Shown: positions 51,192 through 60,171 of the stretch, one piece after another
Layout: the number at the start of each line of letters is the position of its first letter
Numbering within the stretch: the stretch's first letter is position 1
NCBI GenBank assembly: GCA_963798325.1
Contig: CAWCSS010000008.1
Span: forward strand, 744,001-808,000
Source of the DNA: Solirubrobacter sp963798325
Lineage (GTDB): Bacteria > Actinomycetota > Thermoleophilia > Solirubrobacterales > Solirubrobacteraceae
Length of the DNA: 64,000 nt
Direction: 5' to 3'
The notes under the pieces: generated by a model
The model's database searches: none
What the model was told of the DNA's origin: nothing
What the model saw: the letters and a program-made list of their open reading frames with translations, nothing else
Translations under genes and position numbers: made by a program

Positions 51192-53052
51192 GTCATTGCA
51201 ACCGTCCGACGACACCGGTTTAAACCGCACTGTGAAGGCAAGCGAGACGCGCGAACGGGTCGTGGTTCGCATGGCGGGGGACTCGGGCGACGGCATGCAG
51301 CTGGCCGGCAGCCGGTTCACGGACGCCACAGCGGTTTTCGGTAACGACCTCGCCACTCTCCCGGACTTCCCGGCAGAGATCCGGGCGCCCGCCGGCACCG
51401 TCGCCGGCGTCTCCGCCTTCCAGATCCATTTCGCGTCGCGGGACATCCTCACGCCCGGCGACACGCCGGACGTGCTGGTGGCGATGAACCCCGCCGCGCT
51501 GAAGGCCAACCTGGGCCTGATGCGCCGAGGCGCGACGATCCTCGTCAACGAGGACGCGTTCAGCGTGCGCGCGGTCCAGAAGGCCGGCTACACCGTGTCT
51601 CCCCTGGACGACGGGACGCTCGAGGGCTACACGATCAAGCGCATCCCGATGAGCTCGCTGACGACGCGCGCGGTCGAGGCGATCGACGGCGCGACGTCAC
51701 GCGATGCGCAGAAGGCCAAGAACCTGTTCGCGCTCGGCGTGCTCAGCTGGCTCTACGACCGGCCGACCGACGTCACCGACAAGTGGATCCGCGGCAAGTT
51801 CGACGGCCCCGTGATGGAGGCCAACCTGGCGGCGTTCCACGCCGGCTGGAGCTTCGGTGAGACGTCGGAGCTGATCGACGTCCAGGTCAAGGTCGAGCGC
51901 AACGCCGAGGTCTCGCCCGGCACCTACCGCAACATCAACGGCACCGAGGCGACGGCCCTGGGGCTGATCGCCGCCAGCGTCAAGTCCGGCCTGCCGCTGG
52001 TCTTCGGCGCCTATCCGATCACCCCGGCCTCGGACCTCTTGCACTCGCTCGCGCGCCGGCAGGACCTGGGCGTGCGCACGCTGCAGGCCGAGGACGAGAT
52101 CGCGGCCGCGTCGTTCGCGCTGGGCGCCGCGTTCGGCGGCTCGCTCGGCGTCACGTGCACGAGCGGTCCGGGCCTCGATCTCAAGACCGAGACGATCGGC
52201 CTCGCCGTGATCCTCGAGCTGCCGATGGTGATCATCGACGTCCAGCGCGCTGGCCCCTCGACCGGCATGCCGACCAAGACCGAGCAGTCGGACCTGCTGC
52301 AGGCGCTCTACGGCCGCCACGGCGAGTCGCCGCTGCCGGTCCTGGCCTCGTCCTCGCCCGGCCAGTGCTTCGAGGCCGTCTACGAGGCGGCCCGGATCGC
52401 GATCACCTACCGCACGCCGGTGATCCTGCTCAGCGACCTGTTCGTGGCCAACTCGAGCGAGCCGTGGAAGATCCCGAACGCGTCCGACCTCGCGCCGATC
52501 GACCCGCGCCTGCGCACGAGCTGCGAAGGCCCGTACCTGCCCTACGCGCGCGACGACAACCTGGCGCGGCCGTGGGCGATCCCGGGCACCCCGGGGCTCG
52601 CGCACCGCATCGGCGGGCTGGAGAAGCTCGACGGCACGGGCGCGATCTCCTACGACGGCCCGAACCACCAGCGGATGACCGACCTGCGCGCGGCCAAGGT
52701 GGACGGCATCCCGGTACCGGACCTCGAGGTCCACGGCGACGCCGACGCGGACCTGCTGGTGCTCGGCTGGGGTTCCTCCTACGGGACGATCCGGGCGGGC
52801 GCGCGGCGCGTGCGCGAGGGCGGCGGCCGCGTCGCCACGGCGCACCTGCGCCACCTGCGCCCGTTCCCCAAGAACACCGGCGCGCTGCTGCGCAAGTACG
52901 AGCGGGTGCTCATTCCGGAGATGAACAGCGGGCAGCTCGCCCACGAGCTGCGGGCCCGCTATCTGGTCAACGTCGAGTCGTACGGGAAGGTGCAGGGGCA
53001 GCCGCTGCTCCCGTCGGAGATGGAGCGCGAGATATGGCAGCGCCTGAGCTGA
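51190..53052 (+). CDS. korA: 2-oxoacid:ferredoxin oxidoreductase, alpha (fused gamma-alpha) subunit
   Basis: A 620-residue subunit of the 2-oxoglutarate (or pyruvate) ferredoxin oxidoreductase family. The N-terminal gamma-type domain has RMAGDSGDGMQLAGSRF and SAFQIHFASRDILTPGD. The alpha part has GTEATALGLIAASVKSGLPL, FGAYPITPASDLLH, AEDEIAAASFALGAAFGG and TSGPGLDLKTE, and the C-terminus WGSSYGTIRAGARRVR. In actinobacterial KorAB this layout couples oxidative decarboxylation of 2-oxoglutarate to ferredoxin reduction. Start ATG 51190 or GTG 51232. It overlaps korB by 19 bases. Confidence 0.93.
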   Translation: MSLQPSDDTGLNRTVKASETRERVVVRMAGDSGDGMQLAGSRFTDATAVFGNDLATLPDFPAEIRAPAGTVAGVSAFQIHFASRDILTPGDTPDVLVAMNPAALKANLGLMRRGATILVNEDAFSVRAVQKAGYTVSPLDDGTLEGYTIKRIPMSSLTTRAVEAIDGATSRDAQKAKNLFALGVLSWLYDRPTDVTDKWIRGKFDGPVMEANLAAFHAGWSFGETSELIDVQVKVERNAEVSPGTYRNINGTEATALGLIAASVKSGLPLVFGAYPITPASDLLHSLARRQDLGVRTLQAEDEIAAASFALGAAFGGSLGVTCTSGPGLDLKTETIGLAVILELPMVIIDVQRAGPSTGMPTKTEQSDLLQALYGRHGESPLPVLASSSPGQCFEAVYEAARIAITYRTPVILLSDLFVANSSEPWKIPNASDLAPIDPRLRTSCEGPYLPYARDDNLARPWAIPGTPGLAHRIGGLEKLDGTGAISYDGPNHQRMTDLRAAKVDGIPVPDLEVHGDADADLLVLGWGSSYGTIRAGARRVREGGGRVATAHLRHLRPFPKNTGALLRKYERVLIPEMNSGQLAHELRARYLVNVESYGKVQGQPLLPSEMEREIWQRLS

Positions 53053-54038
53053 CCAAGGCCGACTTCCAGTCCGACCAGGAGACGCGCTGGTGCCCGGGCT
53101 GCGGCGACTACGCGATCCTCGCGGCCGTCCAGGGCTTCTTCCCGGAGCTCGGCATCCCGCCCGAGCGGGTCGTGTTCGTGTCCGGCATCGGCTGCGCCGG
53201 CCGCTTCGCGTACTACATGGACACCTACGGGATGCACGGCATCCACGGCCGCGGGCCGGCGCTGGCGACCGGGCTCGCCGCCGCCCGCGACGACCTCTCG
53301 ATCTGGGTCGTGACCGGCGATGGCGACGCGCTGAGCATCGGCGGCAACCACCTGATCCACGCGCTGCGCCGCAACGTGCCCGTGAAGATCCTGCTCTTCA
53401 ACAACCAGATCTACGGGTTGACCAAGGGCCAGGCGTCGCCGACGTCGGAGCTCGGCAAGGTCACCAAGTCGACCCCGTTCGGGTCGATCGACGGCCCGTT
53501 CAACCCGATCTCGCTGGCGCTCGGCGCCGAGGCGACGTTCGTCGGGCGGACGATCGACACCGACAAGCACCACCTCCCGGCGGTCCTGCGCGCCGCGGCC
53601 CAGCACGAGGGCGCCGCGCTGGTCGAGATCTACCAGAACTGCCCGGTGTTCAACGACGGCGCGTTCGACGCGCTGCGCGACAAGAAGCAGGGCGCGGTCA
53701 ACCGCATCCTGCTCGAGCATGGCCGGCCGATCCGCTCCGGCGAGTTCGGCGTCGTGCGCGGCGAGTTCGGCGAGCTGGGGATCGTGCCGCTGGCCGACGT
53801 CAGCGAGGACGAGCTGGTGGTCCACGACGCGCACCGCGAGGACCCGTCGCTGGCCTTCGCGCTGTCACGGTTGTCGTCGCTGCCGGACGGGCCGACGCCG
53901 ATCGGCATCTTCCGCCAGGTCTCGCGCCCGGTGTCCGGGCGCGAGCTGACGCCCAAGCTCGCGGCGGCGCGGGCGAGCGTGGACGACGCGAAGCTCGACG
54001 CCGCCCTGCGCGCGGCGGACACGTGGACGATCGCCTGA
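53034..54038 (+). CDS. korB: 2-oxoacid:ferredoxin oxidoreductase, beta subunit
   Basis: A 334-residue TPP-binding beta subunit. The cluster/TPP segments are TRWCPGCGDYAILAAVQGFF, VSGIGCAGRFAYYMDTYG, and the TPP-Mg motif VTGDGDALSIGGNHLIHALR with FNNQIYGLTKGQ. Cys in WCPGCG and IGCAG bind the [4Fe-4S] cluster. KorAB works as an alpha2beta2 complex in the reductive or oxidative TCA reaction with ferredoxin. It overlaps both korA and the aminotransferase gene. Confidence 0.94.
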   Translation: MAAPELTKADFQSDQETRWCPGCGDYAILAAVQGFFPELGIPPERVVFVSGIGCAGRFAYYMDTYGMHGIHGRGPALATGLAAARDDLSIWVVTGDGDALSIGGNHLIHALRRNVPVKILLFNNQIYGLTKGQASPTSELGKVTKSTPFGSIDGPFNPISLALGAEATFVGRTIDTDKHHLPAVLRAAAQHEGAALVEIYQNCPVFNDGAFDALRDKKQGAVNRILLEHGRPIRSGEFGVVRGEFGELGIVPLADVSEDELVVHDAHREDPSLAFALSRLSSLPDGPTPIGIFRQVSRPVSGRELTPKLAAARASVDDAKLDAALRAADTWTIA

Positions 54039-55090
54039 AGTCGCTGCGCAGCGACAAGTGGTCGCGGTACCCGCCGGACGTGCTCCCGGCCTGGGTGGCC
54101 GAGATGGACTTCGAGCTCGCGCCGCCCATCCGCGACGCGCTGATCCGCGCGGTGTCGGCCGGTGACCTCGGCTACGTCGGCAACGTCGACGGGCTGCTCG
54201 ACGCGTTCAGAGGCTTCATGCGGCGCCGGCTGGGGGTGACGGTCGGGCCGGTCACGCTGGTCGCCGACGTCATGATCGGCATCCAGGAGGTGGTGCGCCA
54301 TGTGACGTCGCCCGGCGATGGCGTGGTCATCTCGCCGCCCTGTTACCCGCCGTACTTCCGGGAGATCCCGCACGTCGAGCGGGCCACGGTCCAGGTGCCG
54401 CTGCTCGAGGACTTCTCGCCCGACTTCGACGGACTCGACAAGGCCTTCGAGGAGGGCGCCCGCGTCCTGCTGCTGTGCAACCCGCACAACCCGACCGGGC
54501 GGGTCGCGCCGCGCGAGGAGCTGGTGCGGTTGGCCTCGCTGGCCGACGCGTGGGGCGTGCACGTGATCGCCGACGAGATCCACGCGCCGCTGACCTTTCC
54601 CGGCGTCGAGTTCGTGTCCTGGCTGGACGTCTCCGAGCACGGCACGGTGGTCACGAGCGCCTCGAAGGCGTTCGACCTCGCCGCGCTGAAGCTCGCGTTC
54701 GTCGTGGGCGCCGTCGCCGACGAGCTCTCCGAGGACGTGCGCGACCACGCCGGCCATCTCGGCGCGCTGGCGGCCGAGGCGGCGTTCCGCGACGGTGACG
54801 CGTGGCTGGACGAGACGATCGCGACCATCGTTTCCAACCAGGCGATGCTGGCCGGCTCATTGCCCGAGGGCGTGCGCGTCGCCTATCCCGCCCAGGCGGG
54901 CTACCTGGCGTGGCTGGACTGCCGCGAGGCGGGGATCGACGGCGACCCGGCGGCGGCGTTCCTCGAGCGCGGGCGCGTCGCGCTCACCCCGGGGCCGAGC
55001 TTCGGCGCGCCGGGTTTCGCGCGGCTCAACGTCGGGACGGCGCCGACGAACGTCGAGGAAGCCGTCAGGCGACTGGCGCGAGCTCTATGA
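54023..55090 (+). CDS. PLP aminotransferase, PatB/MalY (C-S lyase) type
   Basis: A 355-residue fold-type I PLP enzyme. KWSRYPPDVLPAWVAEMDFE is the diagnostic N-terminus of MalY/PatB cystathionine beta-lyases. Further motifs are CYPPYF, LLLCNPHNPTGRV, HVIADEIHAPLTFPG, and the PLP Lys in SASKAFDLAALKLAF. Likely cleaves C-S bonds of cystathionine or cysteine conjugates. The GTG at 54023 overlaps korB by 16 bases, giving a three-gene operon; the functional link to KorAB is not obvious. Confidence 0.9.
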   Translation: MDDRLKSLRSDKWSRYPPDVLPAWVAEMDFELAPPIRDALIRAVSAGDLGYVGNVDGLLDAFRGFMRRRLGVTVGPVTLVADVMIGIQEVVRHVTSPGDGVVISPPCYPPYFREIPHVERATVQVPLLEDFSPDFDGLDKAFEEGARVLLLCNPHNPTGRVAPREELVRLASLADAWGVHVIADEIHAPLTFPGVEFVSWLDVSEHGTVVTSASKAFDLAALKLAFVVGAVADELSEDVRDHAGHLGALAAEAAFRDGDAWLDETIATIVSNQAMLAGSLPEGVRVAYPAQAGYLAWLDCREAGIDGDPAAAFLERGRVALTPGPSFGAPGFARLNVGTAPTNVEEAVRRLARAL

Positions 55091-55316
55091 CCAGCACCAC
55101 GTGGCGCGCGGCGAGCGCCAGGTACTCGTGGTGCTCAGGCTCGCGCGACCCGTCGAGATAGGTCACCTCGACCTCGGTCAGCGGCAGGAACGCGTCGCTC
55201 TGAGTGTTCAGGAAGTCGGTCAGGCGAGAGCGGAAGCCCTCGTGCGGCAACTGCAGCGTGCCCTCGATCTCGTGACGTGCCGTCTCGATGCGGACGCGCT
55301 CATGGCGGGAATGCAT
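55065..55316 (-). CDS. Small beta-rich hypothetical protein (83 aa)
   Basis: An 83-residue protein with an alternating beta pattern: RVRIETARHEIEGTLQLPHE, FRSRLTDFLNTQSDAFLPL, TEVEVTYLDGSREPEHHEYL, ARHVVLVIEL. The pattern His-Glu-x-x-Gly-x-Leu-x-Leu-Pro followed by R-TDFLN recurs in small bacterial proteins of unknown function. It overlaps the aminotransferase 3' end by 26 bases on the other strand and diverges from the amidohydrolase. Confidence 0.7.
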   Translation of the reverse strand: MHSRHERVRIETARHEIEGTLQLPHEGFRSRLTDFLNTQSDAFLPLTEVEVTYLDGSREPEHHEYLALAARHVVLVIELAPVA

Positions 55317-55367
55317 GACGCCCAGTATGGATCGAATCCCGGGATCCGTCTGTAGGGTTGCGCACCC

Positions 55368-56537
55368 ATGCTGCTGGACATCGACGCCATCCTGCGCCCG
55401 TGGTGGGACAGCATCCAAGAGGCCCACGGCCCCTTCGAGCTGTTCGACGCCCACACCCACATCGGCCAGAACGACCCTGACGGGATGAAACAGACGCCCG
55501 CCGAGCTGATCGAAGCGCTGACCGGTGCGGGCGCCCGCGCGGTCGTCTTCCCGATGCACGAACCGGACGGCTACCCCGGCCCCAACGACGCGGCGATCGC
55601 CGCCGCGCAGGCCTCCGACGGACGGCTGGTCTCCTTCTGCCGGCTGGACCCGCGCGTCTCACCCGCCGCCGAGGCCCGTCGCTGCCTGGACAACGGCGCG
55701 GTCGGCATCAAGCTGCACCCGCGCGCGGAGCAGTTCACGATGCACGAGCCGGGCGTGCGCGAGATCGTCGCCGTGGCGCACGAGCGGCGCGTGCCGATCC
55801 TGATCCACGCCGGGCGCGGCATTCCCGCGCTGGGCCGCGACACCGTCGATCTGGCCTCGGAGTTCCCGGACGCGCGGATGATCCTCGCGCACGCCGGGAT
55901 CTCCGACCTGGCATGGCTGTGGCACGAGCTGCCCGACCATCCCAACGTCTTCATCGACACCGCGTGGTGGAACCCGGCCGACTTGATCGCGTTGTTCGCG
56001 CTGGTGGCGCCGTCGCAGATCGTGTGGGCGTCGGACTCGCCCTACGGCATGCCGATCGTCGCGGCGTTCACGCACGGTCGCTGCATGCTCAGCGCGGGGC
56101 TCGGCGAGGAGGCGATGCGCTCGATCTTCGGCGGGCAGATCGCGCGACTCGTGGCGGGCGAGGATCCGCTGTGGGTGGGTGACGCGCCCGGTGTCGTGGA
56201 GCCGCACCTGCACCCGCTGATGGATCGCGTCGTCACGCATCTGATCTCCGCGATGGGGCGCGCGTTCGGCGGTGCGGACCCGGAGGAGTCGATCGCGCTC
56301 GCACGCCTGGCGTGCGCCGTCGGCGACGACGCCCCGCACGCCGACGTCTGCGCCGCCGTGCTCGAGCTGCTCGACCTGTTCCGCAAGCACCTGGCCCCGC
56401 CGCCGCCCGGCCGGCCGTTCCCGCTCGCGGCGCGGTTCATGATCGCGGCGCTGACGGTCGCGCGGACGCCCACCGTCCCGATCCCGTCCACCCTGCACCT
56501 GCCGCCGCCCACACGGGAAGCGGCAGAGCCTGCCTAG
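55368..56537 (+). CDS. Amidohydrolase (Amidohydro_2 family)
   Basis: A 389-residue TIM-barrel metal-dependent hydrolase of the amidohydrolase-2/decarboxylase-like family: HxH in FELFDAHTHIGQND, GIKLHPRAEQF, ILIHAGRG, ILAHAGISDL, and the metal Asp in IVWASDSPYGMP. The C-terminal ~130 residues form an extra helical, Pro-rich tail (FRKHLAPPPPGRPFPL). Substrate unknown. It stands alone, converging on the small secreted gene at 56534 with a 4-base overlap. Confidence 0.85.
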   Translation: MLLDIDAILRPWWDSIQEAHGPFELFDAHTHIGQNDPDGMKQTPAELIEALTGAGARAVVFPMHEPDGYPGPNDAAIAAAQASDGRLVSFCRLDPRVSPAAEARRCLDNGAVGIKLHPRAEQFTMHEPGVREIVAVAHERRVPILIHAGRGIPALGRDTVDLASEFPDARMILAHAGISDLAWLWHELPDHPNVFIDTAWWNPADLIALFALVAPSQIVWASDSPYGMPIVAAFTHGRCMLSAGLGEEAMRSIFGGQIARLVAGEDPLWVGDAPGVVEPHLHPLMDRVVTHLISAMGRAFGGADPEESIALARLACAVGDDAPHADVCAAVLELLDLFRKHLAPPPPGRPFPLAARFMIAALTVARTPTVPIPSTLHLPPPTREAAEPA

Positions 56538-56953
56538 CCTTCTCCGCCGCCGCTGAGCGTCGGCTCGCGGCGGGTGATCCGGCGCGGCGTGGCGGGCGGC
56601 GTCGGGTGCGGCGTGCACGGCCGGTAGTCGCGCGCGGACGAGAAGCGCCGGCCGCCGGTCGTCTCACCGCTGACCGACAGGCGGCCGCGCTTGGACGGCA
56701 TGCGCACGGTCACGCTCGCCTGCTGCGACACGCCCGTCAGATGCACGACCTCTCGGTTGCTCACACGAACATGCACCGGGCTGAGGATCTGGCCCTCGGC
56801 GGGCGTGATCCGCACCTGCACCCGCGTGCCGTGCAGGCAGCCACGCTGCAGGGCGATCGACAGCCTGTCGCTCCCGCCGCCCCGCGCCAGCGCGGTCGCG
56901 CCGACGCCGAGCATGCACCCGAGGACGACGAGGAGAGCGATCGGTCGGCGCAC
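56534..56953 (-). CDS. Secreted hypothetical protein (139 aa)
   Basis: A signal peptide (RRPIALLVVLGCMLGVGATALA) is followed by one beta-sandwich-like domain with two Cys (QRGCLHGTRVQVRITPAEGQ and DYRPCTPHP) and a Pro-rich end. No family recognised. Pattern and size suggest a small exported beta protein. Confidence 0.65.
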   Translation of the reverse strand: MRRPIALLVVLGCMLGVGATALARGGGSDRLSIALQRGCLHGTRVQVRITPAEGQILSPVHVRVSNREVVHLTGVSQQASVTVRMPSKRGRLSVSGETTGGRRFSSARDYRPCTPHPTPPATPRRITRREPTLSGGGEG

Positions 56954-57019
56954 GAGTTCGACCGTACTGCACGCGGAGAAGCCCCCGCAAGGTGGTCATC
57001 CGCACCCCTGGCGAAGGGA

Positions 57020-57292
57020 ATGCGTGAGCCGCGCCGAGTGGCGGCGTTCTGTGCCGGACTGCGCGAGTCGGGCGCGCTGACGCGGACGTTCGTCGCACCG
57101 CGGTTTCGCCGGCGTGGCGGCGGGCGCGTGCTGCTGGGTGCGGCCCGCGCCCGGGGCACGAAGCGCCTGCGGATCGACGCCCGTGATGACCTGGTCGAAG
57201 CCCGCGGCCTGTATCTGGCCGCGGGCTACGACGAGGTGGAGCCGTTCAACCAGGACCCCTACGCGGAGCACTGGTTTGCGAAGCGGCTGTGA
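57020..57292 (+). pseudogene. GNAT acetyltransferase, N-terminally truncated
   Basis: A 90-residue C-terminal half of a GNAT: TRTFVAPRFRRRGGGRVLLG is the acetyl-CoA pyrophosphate loop (motif A, R/Q-x-x-G-x-G/A), and RLRIDARDDLVEARGLYLAAGYDEVEPFN with EHWFAKRL is motif B. About 45-50 residues of strands 1-3 are missing and the upstream sequence reads as no continuation in any frame. Likely a gene remnant; it has no good ribosome site. Confidence 0.65.
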
Positions 57293-58246
57293 CTAGCCGC
57301 CGAAGTCGTAACGCGTGAACGCCGAGCCGAAGCCGACGATCATGTTGTCCGCGTCAGCCGCGAACTGATCGCCCGGGATCGTGCCGGAGCCCGAGGTGCC
57401 GCCGTTGTCGATGCTGATCGCGGAGATCGTGGCGTCGGGGTTGGTCGCGATCAGGTGGGCCCAGCTGGCGGGCTTGGCCTGCTCGATGTCGCCCGTCTTG
57501 CGGGTCGCCCACCACTTGCCGGCCATCGCGTCCATCGAGTAGTTCTGGTTGAGGCCGACGGTGAAGTCGTCCTGCATGTAGGGCTCGAACACGAAGTTCG
57601 TGAAGCCGCTCGTCGTGCCGGTGGCGGCCTTGAGCACGCTGATGTGGATCGTCGGCGCGCTGACGGTGTTGCCCGACGGGCGCTTGACGACGCGGAAGTC
57701 GTAGCTGAGGGTCTTCAGCGAGCTCAGCGCGACGTCGTCGTAGCCGTGCGCGAGGCCGATGGCGCCGCTCGGCGTCGAGCCGTCGAAGCCGCCCTGCAGG
57801 CGCAGCTTGCCGCCGGCGAAGCTCGCCGACGGGTAGGACCCTCCGCCCACGGTCGCCCAGCCGGCGTCGCCGCTGGCCGCGACGAGCGTCGCGGGGTTCG
57901 CGCCGTCCTTGCCGTCCTTGCCGTTCGAGCCGTTGTCGCCCTTGGGCCCCGCCTGCGGCGGCGAGCCCTGCACCGTCGAGCCGGGGGCGCCGGTCGCGCC
58001 GGTCGCGCCCGTGTCACCCTTCGGGCCGGCCGGACCGGGCGTGCCGGCCTTGCGCAGCTGCGCGCGGACGCTCGAGGCGAGGCGATCGCTGGAGATCGTG
58101 CCCTTCTTGATGTCCTTGGACGTGATCGTGCCGTCCTTGATCTTGGCCCCGGTGATCAGCGACGTGGCGGTCGCGCTCCCGGTGCAGGCGATGACCACTG
58201 CCCCGATGCCGAGAACGACGCCGGGGGTGAGGCGCTTGCGCATCAT
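57293..58246 (-). CDS. Secreted protein with collagen-like Gly-X-Y region
   Basis: A 317-residue exported protein. GGGAGA precedes the first ATG (58246). Signal helix LTPGVVLGIGAVVIACTGSA; then LITGAKIKDGTITSKDIKKG, an N-terminal motif seen in many secreted actinobacterial proteins; a collagen-like region of about 40 residues (GPAGPKGDTGATGATGAPG, GPKGDNGSNGKDGKDG); and a ~180-residue globular domain of strands (KLRLQGGFDGSTPSGAIG, YDFRVVKRPSG, NFVFEPYMQDD). Likely a fibrous or surface-exposed protein; ligand unknown. Confidence 0.85.
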   Translation of the reverse strand: MMRKRLTPGVVLGIGAVVIACTGSATATSLITGAKIKDGTITSKDIKKGTISSDRLASSVRAQLRKAGTPGPAGPKGDTGATGATGAPGSTVQGSPPQAGPKGDNGSNGKDGKDGANPATLVAASGDAGWATVGGGSYPSASFAGGKLRLQGGFDGSTPSGAIGLAHGYDDVALSSLKTLSYDFRVVKRPSGNTVSAPTIHISVLKAATGTTSGFTNFVFEPYMQDDFTVGLNQNYSMDAMAGKWWATRKTGDIEQAKPASWAHLIATNPDATISAISIDNGGTSGSGTIPGDQFAADADNMIVGFGSAFTRYDFGG

Positions 58247-58259
58247 GCTTTCTCCCTGT

Positions 58260-58296
58260 CTCAACGCGAGCCTCCCGTGGCCCGCCATTCGTTGAG
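58260..58296 (-). promoter_or_regulatory. Leader hairpin before the collagen-like gene
   Basis: Arms CTCAACG (58260-58266) and CGTTGAG (58290-58296) lie in the predicted 5' leader, 14 bases before the start codon. Possible mRNA-stability or translation-control structure. Confidence 0.35.
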
Positions 58297-58334
58297 GCGA
58301 ACGTAGGAAGCTAATGCTGAAGACTTAAGTACCG

Positions 58335-58340
58335 ATTGTA
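58335..58340 (-). promoter_or_regulatory. Candidate -10 of the collagen-like gene
   Basis: On the minus strand TACAAT (near TATAAT) lies about 90 bases before the start codon inside a short A+T-rich island (58310-58345), the most A+T-rich spot nearby. No convincing -35 is seen. Confidence 0.35.
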
Positions 58341-58346
58341 ATCTGG

Positions 58347-58624
58347 GTGACCGGACTGGACAGGTGGACGATAAGGCCGCGTCCGGGCCCGCGGCCGCTC
58401 AGCCGGCCGGTCGCGTGAGCGCCTTGGCAGTGCGCATGCCCGCTTGATCGTGGGCGGGCGTGGCGTCCGGCTCGGGCTTCAGCACGGCGGAGAGGGCTGG
58501 ACGCGTGTTGTCGTGGCGGCGGCGCGCGGTGCCCGGTCGCGGCGCTGCGCAGTCGCCGTCGCCGTCGTCCAGTCGGACTCGGCCCGGCGACGGCCGGCTC
58601 GCCGGGGTCTGTTCGGCTGTCAGG
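58347..58624. other. Gap between the collagen-like gene and the YbaK gene
   Basis: No coding frame looks real here; the open frames overlap one another on both strands without protein-like composition. Nothing else recognised apart from the promoter region of the collagen-like gene at its left edge. Confidence 0.4.
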
Positions 58625-59110
58625 TCAGCGCGCGGCGGCCAGCCGGCAGATCGCCGCGCCCGTGGCGGCCGCAAGGACTCGCGGGTCGATCGGGAACACC
58701 GCGTGCGGATGCCCGGCCGCCGCCCACACCGTGTCGAAGCGCAGCAGGTCCTCGTCGAGCACCGTGCGCACCGGCGCGGGGTGCCCGACCGGCGGGATGC
58801 CGCCGATCGCGTAGCCCGTCACCTCGCGCACGTACGCGGCGTCCGGGCGCTCCACGTGCTCGCCGACCGCCGCCTCGATCTTCGCCTCGTCGGCGCGATT
58901 GTCACCCGACACCAGCGCCAGCAGCGGCGTCTGCGTCGCGGTCCCGCGGAACACCAGCGACTTGACGATCGCGCCGAGCTCGCACCCGACCGCGGCCGCG
59001 GCCTCGGGCGCCGTGCGCGTGGAGTCGGTCAGGCGGTGGATGTCGGCGGGCAACTCCAGCGCCACCAGGGCGTCGCGCACACGCCGTGCGCTGCGGGGCA
59101 GGTCATCCAT
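58625..59110 (-). CDS. YbaK/EbsC-type aminoacyl-tRNA deacylase
   Basis: A 161-residue YbaK/prolyl-tRNA editing domain protein. Conserved segments are VGCELGAIVKSLVFRG, which holds the essential Lys, LALVSGDNRADEAKIEAAVG, TGYAIGGIPPVGHP, and TVWAAAGHPHAVFPIDP. It hydrolyses mischarged aminoacyl-tRNAs (for example Cys-tRNA-Pro) in trans. Complete and of normal length. Confidence 0.92.
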   Translation of the reverse strand: MDDLPRSARRVRDALVALELPADIHRLTDSTRTAPEAAAAVGCELGAIVKSLVFRGTATQTPLLALVSGDNRADEAKIEAAVGEHVERPDAAYVREVTGYAIGGIPPVGHPAPVRTVLDEDLLRFDTVWAAAGHPHAVFPIDPRVLAAATGAAICRLAAAR

Positions 59111-59362
59111 CCGCCATGACTCTACGAGCAGAGCTCCGGCCGGCGGGGATCCAGCCCGACGTCGGCGAGGCGCATCCCCTCACCGGGCTCGAGCTCGAGT
59201 GCCATCTCGCCCAGGTGCGCGGCCGATCGCCCGTTCTCGACTGCCGCCGCCGGAACACGTCGCTGCGCGGTCCGTGTCCGCTGCGCACGGCTCCGCCGGA
59301 TGACCGTGCGCCCGAAATCACCACGCTGCAACGCCATCCCCGATCCGCGAAGCTCTGTCGTG

Positions 59363-59764
59363 ATGCCCGCGCTCGACCTCGAAGCCGCCGTCGCCACCTA
59401 CTGGTCGCCGATGCGGGTGGGCGTGACGGACGCGGACATCGTCGCGGCGTGGACCGCCGCCGCCGACGCCGTGTGGAAGGACGAGGTCCACGTGCTCGAG
59501 CGCGACGGCGTGCTGCATGCCGGCTTCCTGTTCAACAGCGGCCACGTGCGGATGGAGGTGTGCGAGTGCGCGCTGCTCGTCGCTCCCGTCCGGAACCGCA
59601 CCACGTATTTCCTGACCGCCGTGCTGGAGGGGTCCTTCGATCTCAACCTCGGCTGGGCGCTGCACACACGCACGCTCGACGCCACCTGGGGCGAGGGCTG
59701 GATGAACCCGTCCTTCGGCGAGCAGGCCAGACGCGACTGGACGAGCTTCGAGGCGGGTCGCTAA
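59363..59764 (+). CDS. Hypothetical protein (133 aa)
   Basis: ATG 59363 (GTG at 59360 also in frame). Content is protein-like: AAVATYWSPMRVGVTDADIV, VHVLERDGVLHAGFLFNSGH, CALLVAPVRNRTTYFLTAVL, NLGWALHTRTLDATWGEGWM. It reads as a small alpha/beta protein with several Trp and paired Cys (CECALL). No family recognised. Confidence 0.6.
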   Translation: MPALDLEAAVATYWSPMRVGVTDADIVAAWTAAADAVWKDEVHVLERDGVLHAGFLFNSGHVRMEVCECALLVAPVRNRTTYFLTAVLEGSFDLNLGWALHTRTLDATWGEGWMNPSFGEQARRDWTSFEAGR

Positions 59765-60171
59765 CCACTCGACGGCGACCGTGGGGCGAGATGGAGCGAG
59801 GAACGCTGGGCCTAGTGGACCTCGACGCACAGATACGGACACGGCACGACCGCGGAGTTCACTTCCTCGGCCCCTCCCCCGCCTACGCGTACGAGGGTGC
59901 ACTCACTTCCGTCCTCTCCTCGGCCCGACGTGAGTCATGTTCCGCGACGTGGTGGTCAGGGCGTCGGCTGCTCAGGCTGCACGGGAACGGTTGTGCCCGG
60001 CGCGCCCCCAGGTCCAGCGACGCCGCCCGGTCGTCGCGGATCAAGCCGCGCCAGCACCCGCCTTGCGGCGCATGTCAGATCGCCCGGGCCGGTGCGAACC
60101 GCAGTTCTCGCTCAAGTCCCACGTGCAGATGCCGATAGACGCTGCGATCGCCCTCCGGTCACCTTCGCCAA
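59765..60171. other. Intergenic region of about 400 bases
   Basis: Open frames here have unbalanced composition and no protein-like pattern. No tRNA, clear promoter or repeat is seen. Base composition is slightly less GC-rich than in the genes. Confidence 0.4.

Noticed and set aside
51190..54038. Pyruvate:ferredoxin oxidoreductase as the name for korAB
   Set aside because: The two-subunit layout with a fused gamma-alpha chain fits actinobacterial KorAB better; substrate remains an inference.
59122..59397. Minus-strand frame of 91 codons before the 59363 gene
   Set aside because: It overlaps the start of a better frame, has Arg-rich composition and no recognisable motif.
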